Shown piece by piece: positions 22,701 through 35,700 of a stretch of DNA of 64,000 nt; within the stretch, counting starts at the first letter, position 1, and each line of letters starts with the position of its first letter. The notes beneath the pieces are model-generated. The model saw nothing but the letters and a program-made list of their open reading frames with translations. It was not told the origin of the DNA and made no database searches. The position numbers and the translations under genes are program-made. The DNA is from Struthio camelus (Eukaryota; Chordata; Aves; Struthioniformes; Struthionidae): assembly GCF_040807025.1 (NCBI RefSeq), contig NC_090954.1, positions 13,223,501 through 13,287,500 on the forward strand. Direction: 5' to 3'.

Positions 22701-25106
22701 GACTAACCTCAGCCCCGAGGGCCCCACAAGTCAGAGCCTCGTGACAGCCACAAGGCCTCATCGCAGCGGCAGCTGGCTCGTGGGAAGGGCCGACCACAGC
22801 CTCGAAACACGTTCCCCCCCCCCCCCCATCACAGTGGGACCCAGCCGCAGGGTCCGGCAGCCTCACACCACCAAGGGCGGCCTTCCGGGCCGGCCCCATG
22901 TAGAGGAACGCTGCTGGGAAGTGCCCTGGGGGGACGGGGCTTCCTCTGGGCAGGAAGGAGGCGGCAGGTGAGCCCTAAGGGCTGCCAAATCTGTGGGGTG
23001 GGCTTGGAGGGATGGGTTGTCCCTCCTCCTCCTCGGAGGGAGATGCAGTCTGAAGCACAGCAGCAGCTGCTGGCCCTGCATGGCTTCTGGGCCAGGTGCA
23101 GTGGTCCCGGCCCGGCATGGAGGGGAGCGTGGTGTGGGGGAACCACTCGGCTGGCTGGTAACCCCTGGGAGGGTATCGGAGCTTGGGGGAGAGGAGAAAG
23201 GGTTAAGCAGGCACAGAGTAACGCCTGCCTTAGCTTTCCCCACTCTGCATCTCCTACTAGGCAGTGTTGGTGTTCCCAGGACTCAACTTCTTCCCTCAAG
23301 TTTTCCCAAGCAAGGATTGCCAATCCGTCCTGCAAGGACCAAATCTGTCCTGCAGTCCCTTTATTCACGAGAGGACAAGCCAGCACTGCTGAGCAGCTGT
23401 GGCATGTCAGATTCAGTTGTCTTGCAGCCCTAATCCAGAGATGGCAAATCCTGGCTCCTCTTTACATGCCTTTGACAAGTTCCTTATACCTGTCTTCTTC
23501 TGCCTCTCATCTCTTCTGTGTACTTTTAACAGAGACACTATTACATGCTCTGCATGCATTCACAGTCCTGTCACTAACGGCACTGAGCGCTCGAGTCATG
23601 CCAAGTACTCCCAGTTATTATACAAGCTGTGAAATTTTGTTGTGCCGCACATGGTGGCAGGTAGAAACTTTGGTCATCCTTTGACTTCTGGCCTTTCAGT
23701 GAAAGCAATGCCATCCACGCCAGAGAGACTGGTTCGATGACTTTTGTTTCAGTGGTGTAAAGTTTGCAAAACCTTGAGTCTCTGTTAAAGGCACTTGTAA
23801 TGCTGGCTGGACCAGCATCACAGTTTGGTCTGCATCGATTCCACTGCTAAACAGACCAGAGACACAGGAGCTTTGCTGCTGTGCCCATCCGCACACAAGC
23901 TGCTAGTGAACTCTTACATCTGCAGATCCTCATTTACAAAACCATCACAGCGTACCATGCTGCAAGGAGGACTGCAGATAGCTCCAAATAACCCTCATTT
24001 TTATCCTGCTGCAATTAGCCGAAGCAAGCGAGAAAACCAGTAGAAGAAACTGCTGGTGGAAGAACAAAGCCCATTAGCAGTGGAATCAGCTGGGATGCAT
24101 CTCCAACCGGCAAACTCGAGTGCGTTCCACAACTCAAGCCAAACCCCTGTATCTCCCTGCTCTGCTCCCACACAGAGAGGGCTCAAACCCACCTCCTTGT
24201 TACAGTGACCTGCTGCTCCATACCTTAGTGCCGCCTGCTTATGCAAACCCTTGACTTCAAACCAAGTTGGTATCATCTGCTTTGGGCATCAGCTGCCACC
24301 CAGAGCAGCACTGTGCTGCCATATCTGCAAGGAAAACAGAGGTTTAACTCCCTTTCCTCTCAAGTTTCCTTTTGCAAATTTAGAGTCTGAACAAGGCTTG
24401 TGGGGAGGGGAGAAAAAGTTCCTCATCCTGGGAATTTAATGTACTGTAAGTTTCTCCATAAGAAAAAATAAATCCTTGCCAGCTCTCAGGGAACATCCTT
24501 CCTGCAGGACAGGAAACAGATTTGTGTATTTATTATTTTCTGCCCATGCCACATTGCTCTACCAGCAATTCAAACACCGCTCTCCTCCGAAATGCTTATT
24601 CCCAGAAAGGGTGCTTTGGTATTAGTCTTTATTTTGATCTGGATTTCTCCAAAAAACAACTGAAAAAAATCCTTCCTTCCCTGAGAAATACAGCCCTCTG
24701 TCATACCAGGCCATTATCAGCGCACACGTTTTGCAAAGTGGATCATACCAAGTTGCACAACCTTCAGGGCCAGGCACTTTCTGACCAGCTTCCAGCTACA
24801 TCAAGGTCACAGGGAATTCACCCACTCCTAGTCTACACCGCAGTGATGAACCGGGCAGGGGTGTGAAGACATGATGGTGGCAGGCATATCTGAGTGAAAA
24901 CACAAGGAAGCCTTCCCATCACTACAGCCAGGGATAATTTAGAAGCCTCCTGCTTCCCTCCCCAAAGCCGTCCCAGCAATGCTTGCAGAAGTGCCTGTAT
25001 GCAGACATCACTGAAGTAGCTCTGTTTAGCCAGAGACAACATGATTCCAGGGTGGGCTGTTGCAATACAAGTACTAGTTTTAACTTCCCTTTCTCTTCCC
25101 CTACAG

Positions 25107-25900
25107 GCAATGCCTTTGTGGTAAGCTTAGCCATTGCAGACTTGCTTGTGGCTTTCTACCCTTACCCACTGGTCCTGATGAATTTTTTTCACATGATGGT
25201 TGGGTAACGGGCTACATCCACTGCCAGATCAATGGCTTTCTGATGGGTATGAGCACCACTGGGTCAGTCTTCAACATCACTGGCATTGCTATCAGCCACT
25301 ACTGCTACATCTGCCACAGCCTGATATGACAAGCTTTTTTCAAGCATCAACATCCTGTACTACACGGGACTGGTCTGGGCACTCACTTTGCTGGCCATTG
25401 TGTCAAACAACTTTGTGGAGTCCCCGCAATACGATCCCTGGGTGTATTCCTGCACTTTTTCCCAGTCTGTCAGTGCCCTGTATATCACCATTTTGGTGAT
25501 GGTCCACTTCTTACCCATCACTATTGTCAGCTACTGCTACCTGAATATCTGAGTGCTTGTTATCCAGGTACAGCAGAGAGCGAAGCCAGACATTTGCCCC
25601 CAAATGAAGCCCCATCAAAATCTTCACCCCATCAGTATCAGAAACTTCTTGACCACGTTCATGGTCTTTGTGCTCTTTGCCATGCGTTGGGCACCATCAA
25701 ACTTCATTGGCTTTGTGGTAACAATGAAGCCTACCTCGAATTCCTCCATCCCAGAATGGGTCTTCACCTCCAGCTATTTCATTGCATATTTTAACAGCTG
25801 TCTGAATGCGGTGATTTATAGGGCCATGAACCAGAACTTCAGGAAAGAGCACAAGAGAATCATACTGGCTGTATTCCAGCTGGCAAACAGGACTGACTGA
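25107..25900 (+). pseudogene. Melatonin receptor pseudogene, exon 2 relic (FAT2-linked MTNR1 ohnolog)
   Basis: A splice acceptor (TTCCCCTACAG, ending 25106) leads into NAFVVSLAIADLLVAFYPYP, the hallmark start of exon 2 in melatonin receptors (TM2). The TM3 region (CQINGFLMG, FNITGIAI, CYICHSL), YDP/YSCTF of loop 2, TM6 ([16 protein letters not shown]) and TM7 ([24 protein letters not shown]) follow in order. The gene is broken. Two extra bases (or one missing) near 25193 shift the frame and bring on TAA. Two bases are missing from the codon at 25324. TGA at 25550-25552 replaces a conserved TM5 tryptophan. The G-protein-coupling NRY is SHY. The tail ends soon after helix 8, at TGA 25898-25900. 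Exon 1 was not found. A 7TM receptor of the Gi-coupled melatonin family is certain. The subtype (not obviously 1A, 1B or 1C; perhaps MTNR1D/Mel1d) is inferred from linkage. Confidence 0.9.
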
Positions 25901-28900
25901 AACTGAACCCAGGGGACCGAGTCTAGAGGGAAAGAAAACTAGATCTAACTGCACACAGAAAGATAGACCAATCCTTTACCTCCCTTTTAAGTGATGTACA
26001 GAGTGCAGTTAGAGCTAAAGGAGCTAATGATGCATCTCTGTCATAACGTGGTCTACACCAGGAATGCTTAGGTCCCTCCACACTTCATAGCGCTTAATTG
26101 GAAAAGGGCACTGGAAACAGGGCAGAATAAACAATCTATGGAAGGTACCACTTTAGCAAATCACCTAGATCCTTCAGGACTTTTTCCCCCATGTTAATTT
26201 CTCTGTTATTCATCAAGTCTGCAAGCAGAACTTAAGAGCATGTGTGGACGCTCAGTCAAGAGCATAAGACCCCCACATATTTTACACTAAGTTATTTCTT
26301 TTGAACATAGGCACAGCTATTGTCTCACTACTGGGCAGGTTTCTGATTCCTGAAATCAAGTTGCACACGTGAATACCAATGTCCATCCACGTGAGGATTG
26401 CCCTGGAGAGTAACGAGCGTGAACAGGAGAGTATAAGGAGGCAACTCCAGAGCAGCATCGTGATTATCACTTCTGCATCCCGTCATGGCAGAGGTCAGCC
26501 AATCTACCCAGCACATCGGATCCAGGAGCTCTTAGAAAAGCCTACAGTGGATGACACGAATCACAGCTGCTCTGCTTCTTCCTGGTGTCTTGAGTTGGGC
26601 TTTCCTTACTTGTAACGCACTTTAAAAAAAATCTCTGACCATATGAGTTTCTTCTGGCGTTTCTGGGAATAAACTCTCATTGACTATAAGATTACTGGCA
26701 AATAAAACTAAACCAATGTGCCAAAGGAATTCAGCAGTGGGCTGAGAGGAGGGAAAGGATTTTCTTCAAGAAGTAATGTGCCTTTGAAAGTCTCATCAAG
26801 AGAGACTCCCAGAGATGAATTCATAAGAGTCTCATGGTTACCCGGAACCATAGATGATACGCATGTTTCTCCTTCTTTCAAGTCATGCTTGAACCTCTGT
26901 GGACGTCAAGTTCACTCGAGTAACTGACACTGAAGTAACCTCACAGGACATTAGGAGACTTAGACACACCTGATAGGAAGCCACCAGGAGCAGAGCAAAT
27001 TCAAAGTTGAGAAGGAATATACAGTCTTAACAAGCCTTTATAAACCCCACACGCATGATAGAAATTATATTTGGTACAAGTTGAAGCTCAGAGGAGACTA
27101 GACCTGGCAAACCTTGGGTGAGGCATTAAGACTAATTACTCCTGAAGAGATCACGGAACGGCCCTGCTCCCTGCTTTAACCTCACCTCTGCCAATACTTT
27201 GGAAAGAAGAAAAAGTCCAAGTCCCACACAGACCCCTGGTTACATGGTGATAAGGCATTGGTATTGACACAACAGACCCCTGGACAATGGAGGAGGGATG
27301 AGTGGAACATGCTGGCTCTTTCCTCCTGATAACAGAGGGCTGCCCAGCAATAGAAACTTGTTTTCTTATATATGCAACAACTGCATGAGATAAATATGTC
27401 AGGCTGTTCTCCCTCTTAGCACACATATGCTTTGGACTGTTTATTCCCACCTCCCTCTGTCTCTGGCCACCTAAGTCATATTTGTGCCTGCATCCGGGCC
27501 ACAAAGGAAGGCAAGTTTTAAATAACCTTTTGCATGTACTTTGTGATCAGGAATCACAAGTGAGCCTAAGTGACAACTGGCCTTCAAATACATCCAAGTG
27601 TTGTTTTGGAAAAGGTGCTTTCTAATAGTGGATTCTGCTATTCTTTCTCCTGCAGCAGAGTGTGATCACAAGGGAAAAGGAGGTTGTAAGGCATCTTGAC
27701 CCCTGGGACAACCTGCCCCAGCATGACATGAGGCCTCACGCTCAGCTGGTGGCAGCACCTAGCAAGGGTGAGACATCTCTTCCACAGTCCTCTGAGAAAC
27801 GTGCAGAACAGATCATCTTCTTACCTATTCCTTGCCACATTTTGGCCAGAAACATATGCATTTTGCTTGAACAAGAGCCATGGCTCAAATGGCAACACGG
27901 AAATCCTAGTATAAGACCCAGTTATCCAATAGCCCTATGGGATGCCAGTATACCACACCACAGTGAGGGCTGGTACATATAGACACAAATATGGACACAC
28001 AGGATGGACTGATATTTGTATCATACTGCTGTTGAAAGAAAATACTGGAAATACAAGTGGGAACGCTTCAGAGCACTCACACAGGCTAGGAGAGGAAATC
28101 ATGCAATTTCCTGCCCATAGTGAGATCAGATCATCATCTGGGAACCTTGGATCACTGGCTGAGTGCAGTAGATGGGTGCACACCACCTACTTTATTTCAA
28201 ATTTCCCGGATCTCCTTCTGGCCAAAGGAGAAGATACGTTCCCTTCCTGGGGGCAGTCAAGCCCCTACAGCCAACAGGGTGGGACAACCTTCTTTGTAAA
28301 TTCAAGCAGCCCCATTTTACCTCTTCCTCATTCATTGTATCAAAAGAGCAAAGTGGTAATGAACGACATGTGAATCTCCTCTTCGTTCCTTCTCCCCAGA
28401 CACAAATAAAGTAACAATTTCATGAAATGTTTTCATTTCATTTTTGTCACAGCAGCACTAGGAACGTGCCAGGGTTGTGCCTGGGAGGTTCAGAAGGACC
28501 CTTCCAAGCCTCCAGCTCCCCGACACATGGTAACACTCCTGGGAACCAGCAAAGGGACATCTCCAAGTCTTAAATACCCATTACACCCATACAGCCCACC
28601 TGTACCCAACTACATCCATATTACACGTGCCACCAACACTCACACCCAAAAACACTCTCCCAGCACTGACTGACCCAAACCTCAACATTTCGGCTGCAAC
28701 TTGATTGCTGAACACATTGGCGCTGAACTCAGGGATGATATGCAATAAAGGACAAAACCACAGGGAGGTGTGAGATGCCCATGTAGGATTAGCCAAGCGT
28801 TTTCCCCTCAAACAGTTGCGCTATGGACATTGTGCTCCTTCACCCCCTGCAGCCTTTTCTGATTAAAAATCTGCATCACATACATCGCTCCTGCCTGTCT

Positions 28901-31730
28901 CCCCATACTATCTTTTCCCAGCCCAATGCATTATAAAACCACATCTGAGAACAGTAGAAATGTTTCATGTTGATAACTACTCCATTTGCCTGATGCAAAG
29001 ACATTGAGCGCTCAGCTAGGAATTATCACCTCTTGGCTAGGACACAACTCTCAGACACCATGGAAATCATTGTATCTTCCATTTACTACTGTCAAAACCT
29101 CAAAAACATCTTACCTGTGCTAAAAATAAGCCCACCCTCAACTTCATGGGCCTTCAGTGGTTGGTGTGACTATTTAAAGAAACAGAGGGGGACTGGGATA
29201 CTAAGAACAGCTTTTTTTGTTGTTGTTCTGAGAGTTGCTTTCAGGCTGAAGGATGCCAAAACATTTTACAGAGCACAGAGATAGCTCTGTCTGCTGGGAA
29301 ACACAGCCACCCCTGGGCAAGGACAGCACGAGGGGAGGGGGAGCCCTGCAGGCAGTGACACCATGCAGAGCCCAAACTAGCCAGTGAGAGCCAGACAGCA
29401 GCTTGGGTACATACACATCCTTAATGGCACAGATAAACTCTTTTACTAAAACAGAACGGCAGCTTTGAAGTGACCCAAACTGTCTGAAAAGTGCCAACCG
29501 GAAAGGGCAAAGCAGGCTGACCCGGGGACTGCCCTCACGTCACTGTCTGGTCAGCATCTCTCCTCAACGAGGGCCCCTTTCACCAGGGCCTTCCCTGCTC
29601 TAGCCAAGTGGGAGCAAAGCCATCACCATTACAGCTACCCAGCAAACAGCCCTCAGGCTCATCTGGAAAATTTGGTAGGGACACTCAGCTCAGTTGACCA
29701 GCAGCCATGAGAAAATTGCTACAAACATCCCCTCCTAGGGCCAAAATCAGAGAAGGGGAATTGCATCTGGGACACGCAGGGACCATCTCACTGGACGGCC
29801 CTACTGGTGGCCTCAGCCAAGACAGGAACTGGAACCAGAACGGTCAGCACCTCAGCTGCCTGGCCAAGGCATTAACACAAGGTTTGCAAGGCAATGCACC
29901 ATCTTTCTTTAATAGCCAGCTCTGTTTATCAGAAATCACTCCCTGCCTGGATTAGGGCAGATATTTTAGCTGCTTAATTTTAACTCTTAAATCCCTCTCA
30001 ACCTCTTCCTCCTAGAAGGGCACAATCCCATGATGTTACCTTGTGAGCAGCATTTTTACCTTCAGGTATCTCTAGGATGTTTGGAGAAACCGAGGGGAGA
30101 TCCCAGGGGAAGGGGGATAACAAAAAGAGCTTTTCTTATTCAAGAGTTGCTTTCAGGCTGGAGAAGGTTGGACTAAAGACCTCCCAAGGCACCTTCCAGC
30201 CTAAGTTACCCTACAACCCCAAAGCACTTTACAAATATTACTCAGCAACAGGTCCAGAAATGCAGACACTTCTGGGCAGGGCATGAACAGTGCAGGAAAA
30301 CACATTGAAGCATCGCACAACACAAAACTCTAAGCCCCCGACCAAACTGCACAACATTCATCCTGTCACAGCACTCTGGGCTGCAAACCCCCCAGGCGGC
30401 GAGGGGCTTGCCCCACTCCCAAAAGGCCCCAGGGATGCCACAACATCCTCAGCGCATTCCTACCTGCCTGGCTCGAGGGACACTCAGCATGTAGAGGTAC
30501 TGAGAAGAGAAAGGCTCACTGCCCTCCATCCTGCTCAAACCACCTCCCAGCCACAGAATGAGCACCACTTGGCATGATCAGACCTCCTCTCTGGCCCAGC
30601 AACCCCGTTACCCCACCACAGCTGGGGCTAATCCCAAATTGAAGCAGGGTGGGGGCACTTTGCTCAGAGCAGCCAGCCCTCAGGGCCACCTTTGGCACCT
30701 GCTAACAGACAGCCTGGCTTTCCTCGTGCTGCCAAGCCGGGCCGGTGGTCAACTTGTGAGCTCTGTGACTACCTGTGTTTATTTTTAACAAATAGAAACT
30801 GGGTTTATTAAAGCTGAAATTCTAAAAGCAGCCAGGAGCAAGCTTAACCCCTTGTGCACAGTGGTTTACATGGAGACAGGGCACTCACAACGCAGAGGGA
30901 AGGAGTCCCTGGTGGCTGTCCAGTCCCCATCTCCTGCCCAGTTTCTGCCTTAGCTCTCCAGCATTTTCAGCAGTCATCCCTGTGCCAAGCCACCTGGCCA
31001 GGGTCTCATCAAACTGGGGGTGCAGAGCAGAGGAGAGGAGAGCACCTCCGTGCCCACCTCCTGCCTCCTTGATAAGTTACTCATGGGAACAGGCAGCCTC
31101 AGCAAAGGTATTTCACAGCTGCTCTGTGAAATTAGCCCTTTAGTATTCAAGCCACAAAAGCCCAGAGCTGCTATGTTCTCCAAAGGTCATTTGCAGGTTT
31201 TCAAACCAGCAGCCCTGTTGTCGGTGTGCTGGCCCCCCAGGAGCCCCATACAGGGAGAGAGGGTGCTCAGGGAATGCTGTCATGCATGGCAGTGCAAACC
31301 CGCTTCCCTTCTCTGTGCCCTGAAGGGTGCTGGAGCCCCACTCCCCACCTCAGCACCGTGACTTCATTTGCAGGAGAAGCAATAGCTGTTTAAAATACCC
31401 AAAGGAAAGGTGTTTAAAAACTGCTGAAACACCCATTGAGAGGTCAACACTGTTGTTTAAGGCTGCTCCTCAGCACCCTTCTCTTCTGCCCTAATCAGGG
31501 CTCCTGGCTGCAGCTGCAGTAATTCACTGCAGTCAGAAATACCCCCACAATAACCATGAGTTGCCTGTACTCAGTTGGCTGCTCCTCATGCCCTGGGGTT
31601 AAGGTGGTCTTAGATCCCCCTCTGGAAACCCCATCAGTTTTTGTACTTTAGGGGGACTTCTCCACTTGGGATCCACATCTTTAAGAGTTAACTTTTTTAG
31701 CATTAATTTCCCACATGGCCCTGATAAAGT
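25901..31730. other. Intergenic region between receptor relic and CR1 LINE
   Basis: No coding segment, RNA gene or intact repeat is recognised in 5.8 kb. Open frames are all short and lack family motifs. A stretch near 30145-30235 resembles a decayed CR1 3' end (GGTTGGACTAAAGACCTC, then CCTTCCAGCC). A related 18-base phrase (GAGTTGCTTTCAGGCTG) recurs at about 29232 and 30144. Confidence 0.6.
30145..30235 (+). mobile_element. Possible decayed CR1 3' end
   Basis: GAAGGTTGGACTAAAGACC, then CACCTTCCAGCCTAAGTTAC, parallels the CR1 closing phrase (GGTTGGACTAGATGACC, then CCCTTCCAACC). It lacks a clear terminal microsatellite. Short and diverged. Confidence 0.4.
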
Positions 31731-32787
31731 GAGGTGGCTTGAGAACTGGCTGGATGGCAGAGCTCCGAGGGTTGTGGTCAGTGGCAAAGAGTCTAGTTGG
31801 AGGGCTGTAGCTGGGGGTGTCCCCTGAGGTCAGTGCTGGGTCCAGTCTTGTTTAACTTATTCATCAATGACCTGGAGGAAGGGATAGAGCGCACCCTCAG
31901 CAAGTTTGCTGATGATCCAAAACTGGGGGGAGAGGCTGACACACCAGAAGGCTGTGCTGCCATTCAGAGGGACCTGCACAGGCTGGAGAGCTGGGCGGAG
32001 AGGAACCTCCTGAAGTTCCACAAAGGCAAGTCCAGGGTCCTGCACCTGGGGAGGAATAACCCCACGCACCAGTACAGATTGGGGGTTGACCTGCTGGAAA
32101 GCAGCTCTCCAGAGAAGGACCTGCGAGTCCTGGTGGACAACCAGTTAAGCAGGAGCCAGCAGTGTGCCCCTGTGGCCAAGAAGGCCAAGGGTACCCTGGG
32201 GTGCATTAGGCAGAGTGTTGCCAGCAGGTCGAGGGAGGTGATCCTGCCCCTCTACTCAGCCCTGCTGAGGCCTCCCCTGGAGTACTGTGTCCAGTTCTGG
32301 GCTCCCCAGGACAAGAGAGACAAGGCACTAGTGGAGAGAGTCCAGCGGAGGGCTACAAAGATGATGAGGGGACTGGAGCATCTCTCCTAGGAAGAAAGGC
32401 TGCGAGAGCTGGGCCTGTTTAGCCTGGAGAAGAGAAGACTGAGAGGCGATCTCATCAACGTGTACAAGTATCTGAAGGGAGAGGGTCGAGAAGATGAGGC
32501 CAGCCTCTTCTCCGTGGTGCCCAGCGACAGGACAAGAGGCAACGGGCACAAACTGAACCACAGGCAGTTCCATCTGAACCTGAGGAAAAACTTCTTCACT
32601 GTGAGGGTGACTGAGCACTGGCACAGGTTGCCCAGAGAGGTGGTGGAGTCTCCTTCGCTGGAGATATTCAAAACCCCTCTGGACGCAATCCTGGGAAATA
32701 TGCTCTAGAGGACCCTACTTGAGGAAGGAGGTTGGACTAGATGATCTCCAGAGGTCCCTTCCAACCTAAACCATTCTGTGATTCTGT
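31731..32787 (+). mobile_element. CR1 LINE, 5'-truncated, relatively young
   Basis: About 1.06 kb encodes the C-terminal part of the CR1 reverse transcriptase: [18 protein letters not shown], the catalytic FADD box, and [17 protein letters not shown]. The frame then continues through [14 protein letters not shown] to a natural end at TAG 32706-32708. One in-frame TAG (32388-32390) replaces the tyrosine of the usual SYEER stretch; otherwise the frame is open across more than 900 bases. The element ends CCATTCTGTGATTCTGT, the expected CR1 tail repeat. CR1 is the main LINE of birds, crocodilians and turtles and moves by target-primed reverse transcription. 5' truncation is normal for the family. 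Confidence 0.95.
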
Positions 32788-35700
32788 AAAGACACACTGC
32801 AAGAGCATGAATTATTCAGTGCCATGGGAACAATCCCAGCTACAGCGATGCTGGCACAGCTCCCAGACATCCTATCGGAGCATGGGCTAGATCTCACCTC
32901 CTTTGATCCATTGGGTGCATCTGCAGCAACTATGTAGCCACCACATTGCAACCATATGCACATGCCACACGGAGAGAGGCTTCCCAGATCCCTTGCACCG
33001 TCCCAAAAGCCCCGTCCCGGCCACATGCCACGGCAGAGACAAAACCCAAGCCCGCTCTCCCAGGCTGTGAGCTCATAAAGGTAATCATGCAGTCATCGCT
33101 CTGACCACAACCTACTTGCACAAACCTGTTCAAAAACTTTTAAGAGCAGCAAGGCTGAAGCACTTTTATTTTGAAACCCTCAGTGGAAAGCGTCTCAACC
33201 TGGCACAGGGGTGGGAAAAGCGCAGGGAGCTCCCTTGTGCAGGGGCCAGCCGTGCAGACAGTCTGGTTTCATTCAAGACTCATTTTCTGTCCCTCTGCTA
33301 AAGACATGCCAATAAAGCATGCACTGTCCAGGTGTCCGTGGGAGCCAAAGAGCTTGGAGGCTGGTGAAACTCCCACATGTTCAGAGAATCTGCACAAAGG
33401 ACTGAGGGCTCAACACTCCTCCAGTACGTTATACTTTTCTGTGAAGGAGAGGGTGGTTTTACACATGCCACTTGTAACAGAACCTCCCACCTCACATCGC
33501 AGAGCGTTTTCACATAAAAAATAGATATTATTTATTAATTGAAGATATACGAATCAGGTACAGCACCAGAGACGGGTTCTTCCACTGGGCAGCTACACAT
33601 GCTGTACCCTGACAATATCCATAGGCACAAGACATGTACATTAATCATTTCTATATCTACACAATTTCCTTGGTTAGAGCGCAGCCAACAACACACAAGT
33701 GCAAGTTTTTCCATTCACCCAGTCCCGCATCAGGCCCTTGCAGCTCAGTCCCAGAGCTCCTCAGTCCCACCAAGGCTGCTAGCCCCCATTTCCAAGCACT
33801 CCCTACTCATCACTTCTTCCCTTCAGCATGATAAATTGAAGTACCTCACAAACCATTTAATGCTCCTGTGATATTCCACAGCCTCCGCAGAAGCGAGGTC
33901 TTTGCTGGCGCTTGCACAGTAAGTCGGGACGCTACGTATCCAGCCAGGAATCCTGAAAACGAAGCAGTGCAGCTCCCAGCGTTCAGCATGTGCCACCCAG
34001 TAAATGCAAGTGATTTAGTGTGCTCCCTCCAGCACTGGCTTAAGCCAATCCTTTCACCAAAGCAATAAATTCCCAGGCTGACAGCTTGGGCAGCACGTGC
34101 ATGTGGAAGGACAGTGGGGGACAGGTCACCAGTGCATCAAGGAGCCTTAGAGCAGGTACCCATCATCACAGCCAGTTTTCCGCTATGAACCATTGAGCCT
34201 AGGAGGTCTCTGAGGCTCTAACGCAAAGTCATTCTGGAGTGCAAATCTGTATCTCACCTCATCGGCCGCACCATGAAGCAACTGAGCCAGGCTCTGACAC
34301 CTGGCCAGGAACAGGCAAAGCCTCCCAGAGACAATGTGCAGAGATGGTCTTAATATTGCACTTGTTTGGGACGTAGTGTGTGCTAGAGCTCCCTCCTAGC
34401 CCTCTGCCTGGCCTTGCCTGCTGCAAGACCCAGGTCCTTGCTGTCATCCCCCAAGGTGACCCGCCACATTGAGGATTTGTCTTAGAGGTTCCCTGTCACT
34501 GTGACCCAGCAACACGGGAGCGGGCTGAAATCTTCACCAGAATAGATTTAGAGGAAACAGGATGAGCTTTGTGGCTACAGGAGCCCCGAGAGAATAGGAA
34601 GCAGGTGAAGGACCATAAACAAAACAAAAATAAAACGAAAAAAAGCTTTTGGAGCAGCTGAGCTACCTACCCAGATGACTGCTGACAAAGCCTGCAGAAG
34701 TCAGCAGCCCCACAGACTCGCACAGCAGCAGCTGGCTGAAGCCAGAGTGAGCAAATGGGAAGCAGGTCTCAGGCAGCAGGGCAAGTCACTGAGTTATCAC
34801 CTGGTGAGGAGATGAGCTGCAGGGGATGCTTCTCTTGGCCACAGCTCATCCTTAGCATCCATCCCCTCCTGAAGCCAAAATATTTTTGCACTGCTAGGAA
34901 AAAAACATCCTACGGAGAATGCATTTGCTCTCATCTGCCTGTCGCAAAAAACTCCAGCAGAAGGGTAAAGGAGAACAGAAATACAGGAACTGTGCTCAGA
35001 GCAAGGGTGCCCAGGGAGCCCCTGAAGGATAGCAGGGGCAGCATTTGACACCAGCAGCAGCCCAGTCCCCAGCATGGGGATTTTTGTGCAAGAAATTGAA
35101 GTAAATAAGTTGCAGGGAACTGCTGTGTTCAGAACTGGCCAGGACTAGCTAAGACAGCAGTGACTCCACGTCACTGGATGCTGGTGCACGAAGTCCAGCA
35201 GTTTGCAGGGCGCTGAGTAATCTCTCTCCCTAACTACAGCGGCTTTGCTTGTCTATGCCTTTGGCCTCCTCTTCCCCAAAGAGGAAAGCAGCAGCCTAGT
35301 GGGGCCACAGCACTGGCTCAGCCCTCAGGAAGGGCCTGCCCCTCTGCAACACACAGCAGTGACAATGCGAGAAGCAAGAGGGGCAACAAGAGACGTGCCA
35401 AAAGAGAGCTGCCTCCTAACAGGAGACATGAAGCTGCATCAGAGGTAGAGGGTGTTTTCAGGAAGTGAGCAGGACCAGGAGGAGGGGGAAGGACCTGGTC
35501 TCCTTTTCATGATTTAGTATTCGGCAATGAGACTGCAAGTACAGCCAGAGAGGTGCTAGGCTAGCTCAGGGACTGTAAACAAGGCGTATTTCCATGCAGA
35601 GGCCTAGCACAGCAGTGACCTCCTGGGAACACCACTGTCCCACACAGCAGAGCACAACGGCACAGAGAGGGCTCCTAGCTGAAGATAACCAACTCGCTCG

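Larger units (their letters stand above)
21776..25106. other. Intergenic stretch between FAT2 and the melatonin receptor relic
   Basis: Apart from the CpG island, a C run near 22815-22828 and the CRE-like pair, nothing is recognised. In particular, no segment encoding the extracellular N terminus and first transmembrane helix of a melatonin receptor was found in any forward frame. Confidence 0.6.

Noticed and set aside
25107-25900. A functional melatonin receptor gene
   Set aside because: Two frame breaks, a nonsense codon in TM5, loss of the NRY arginine and no exon 1. A single sequencing error could not explain all of these.
25107-25900. Processed (reverse-transcribed) receptor copy
   Set aside because: The homology starts exactly at the exon-2 border after an intact acceptor and has no A tail, so the relic is an unprocessed gene remnant.
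32387-32671. Antisense open frames over the CR1 element
   Set aside because: These mirror the forward reverse transcriptase frame, which carries the recognised motifs.
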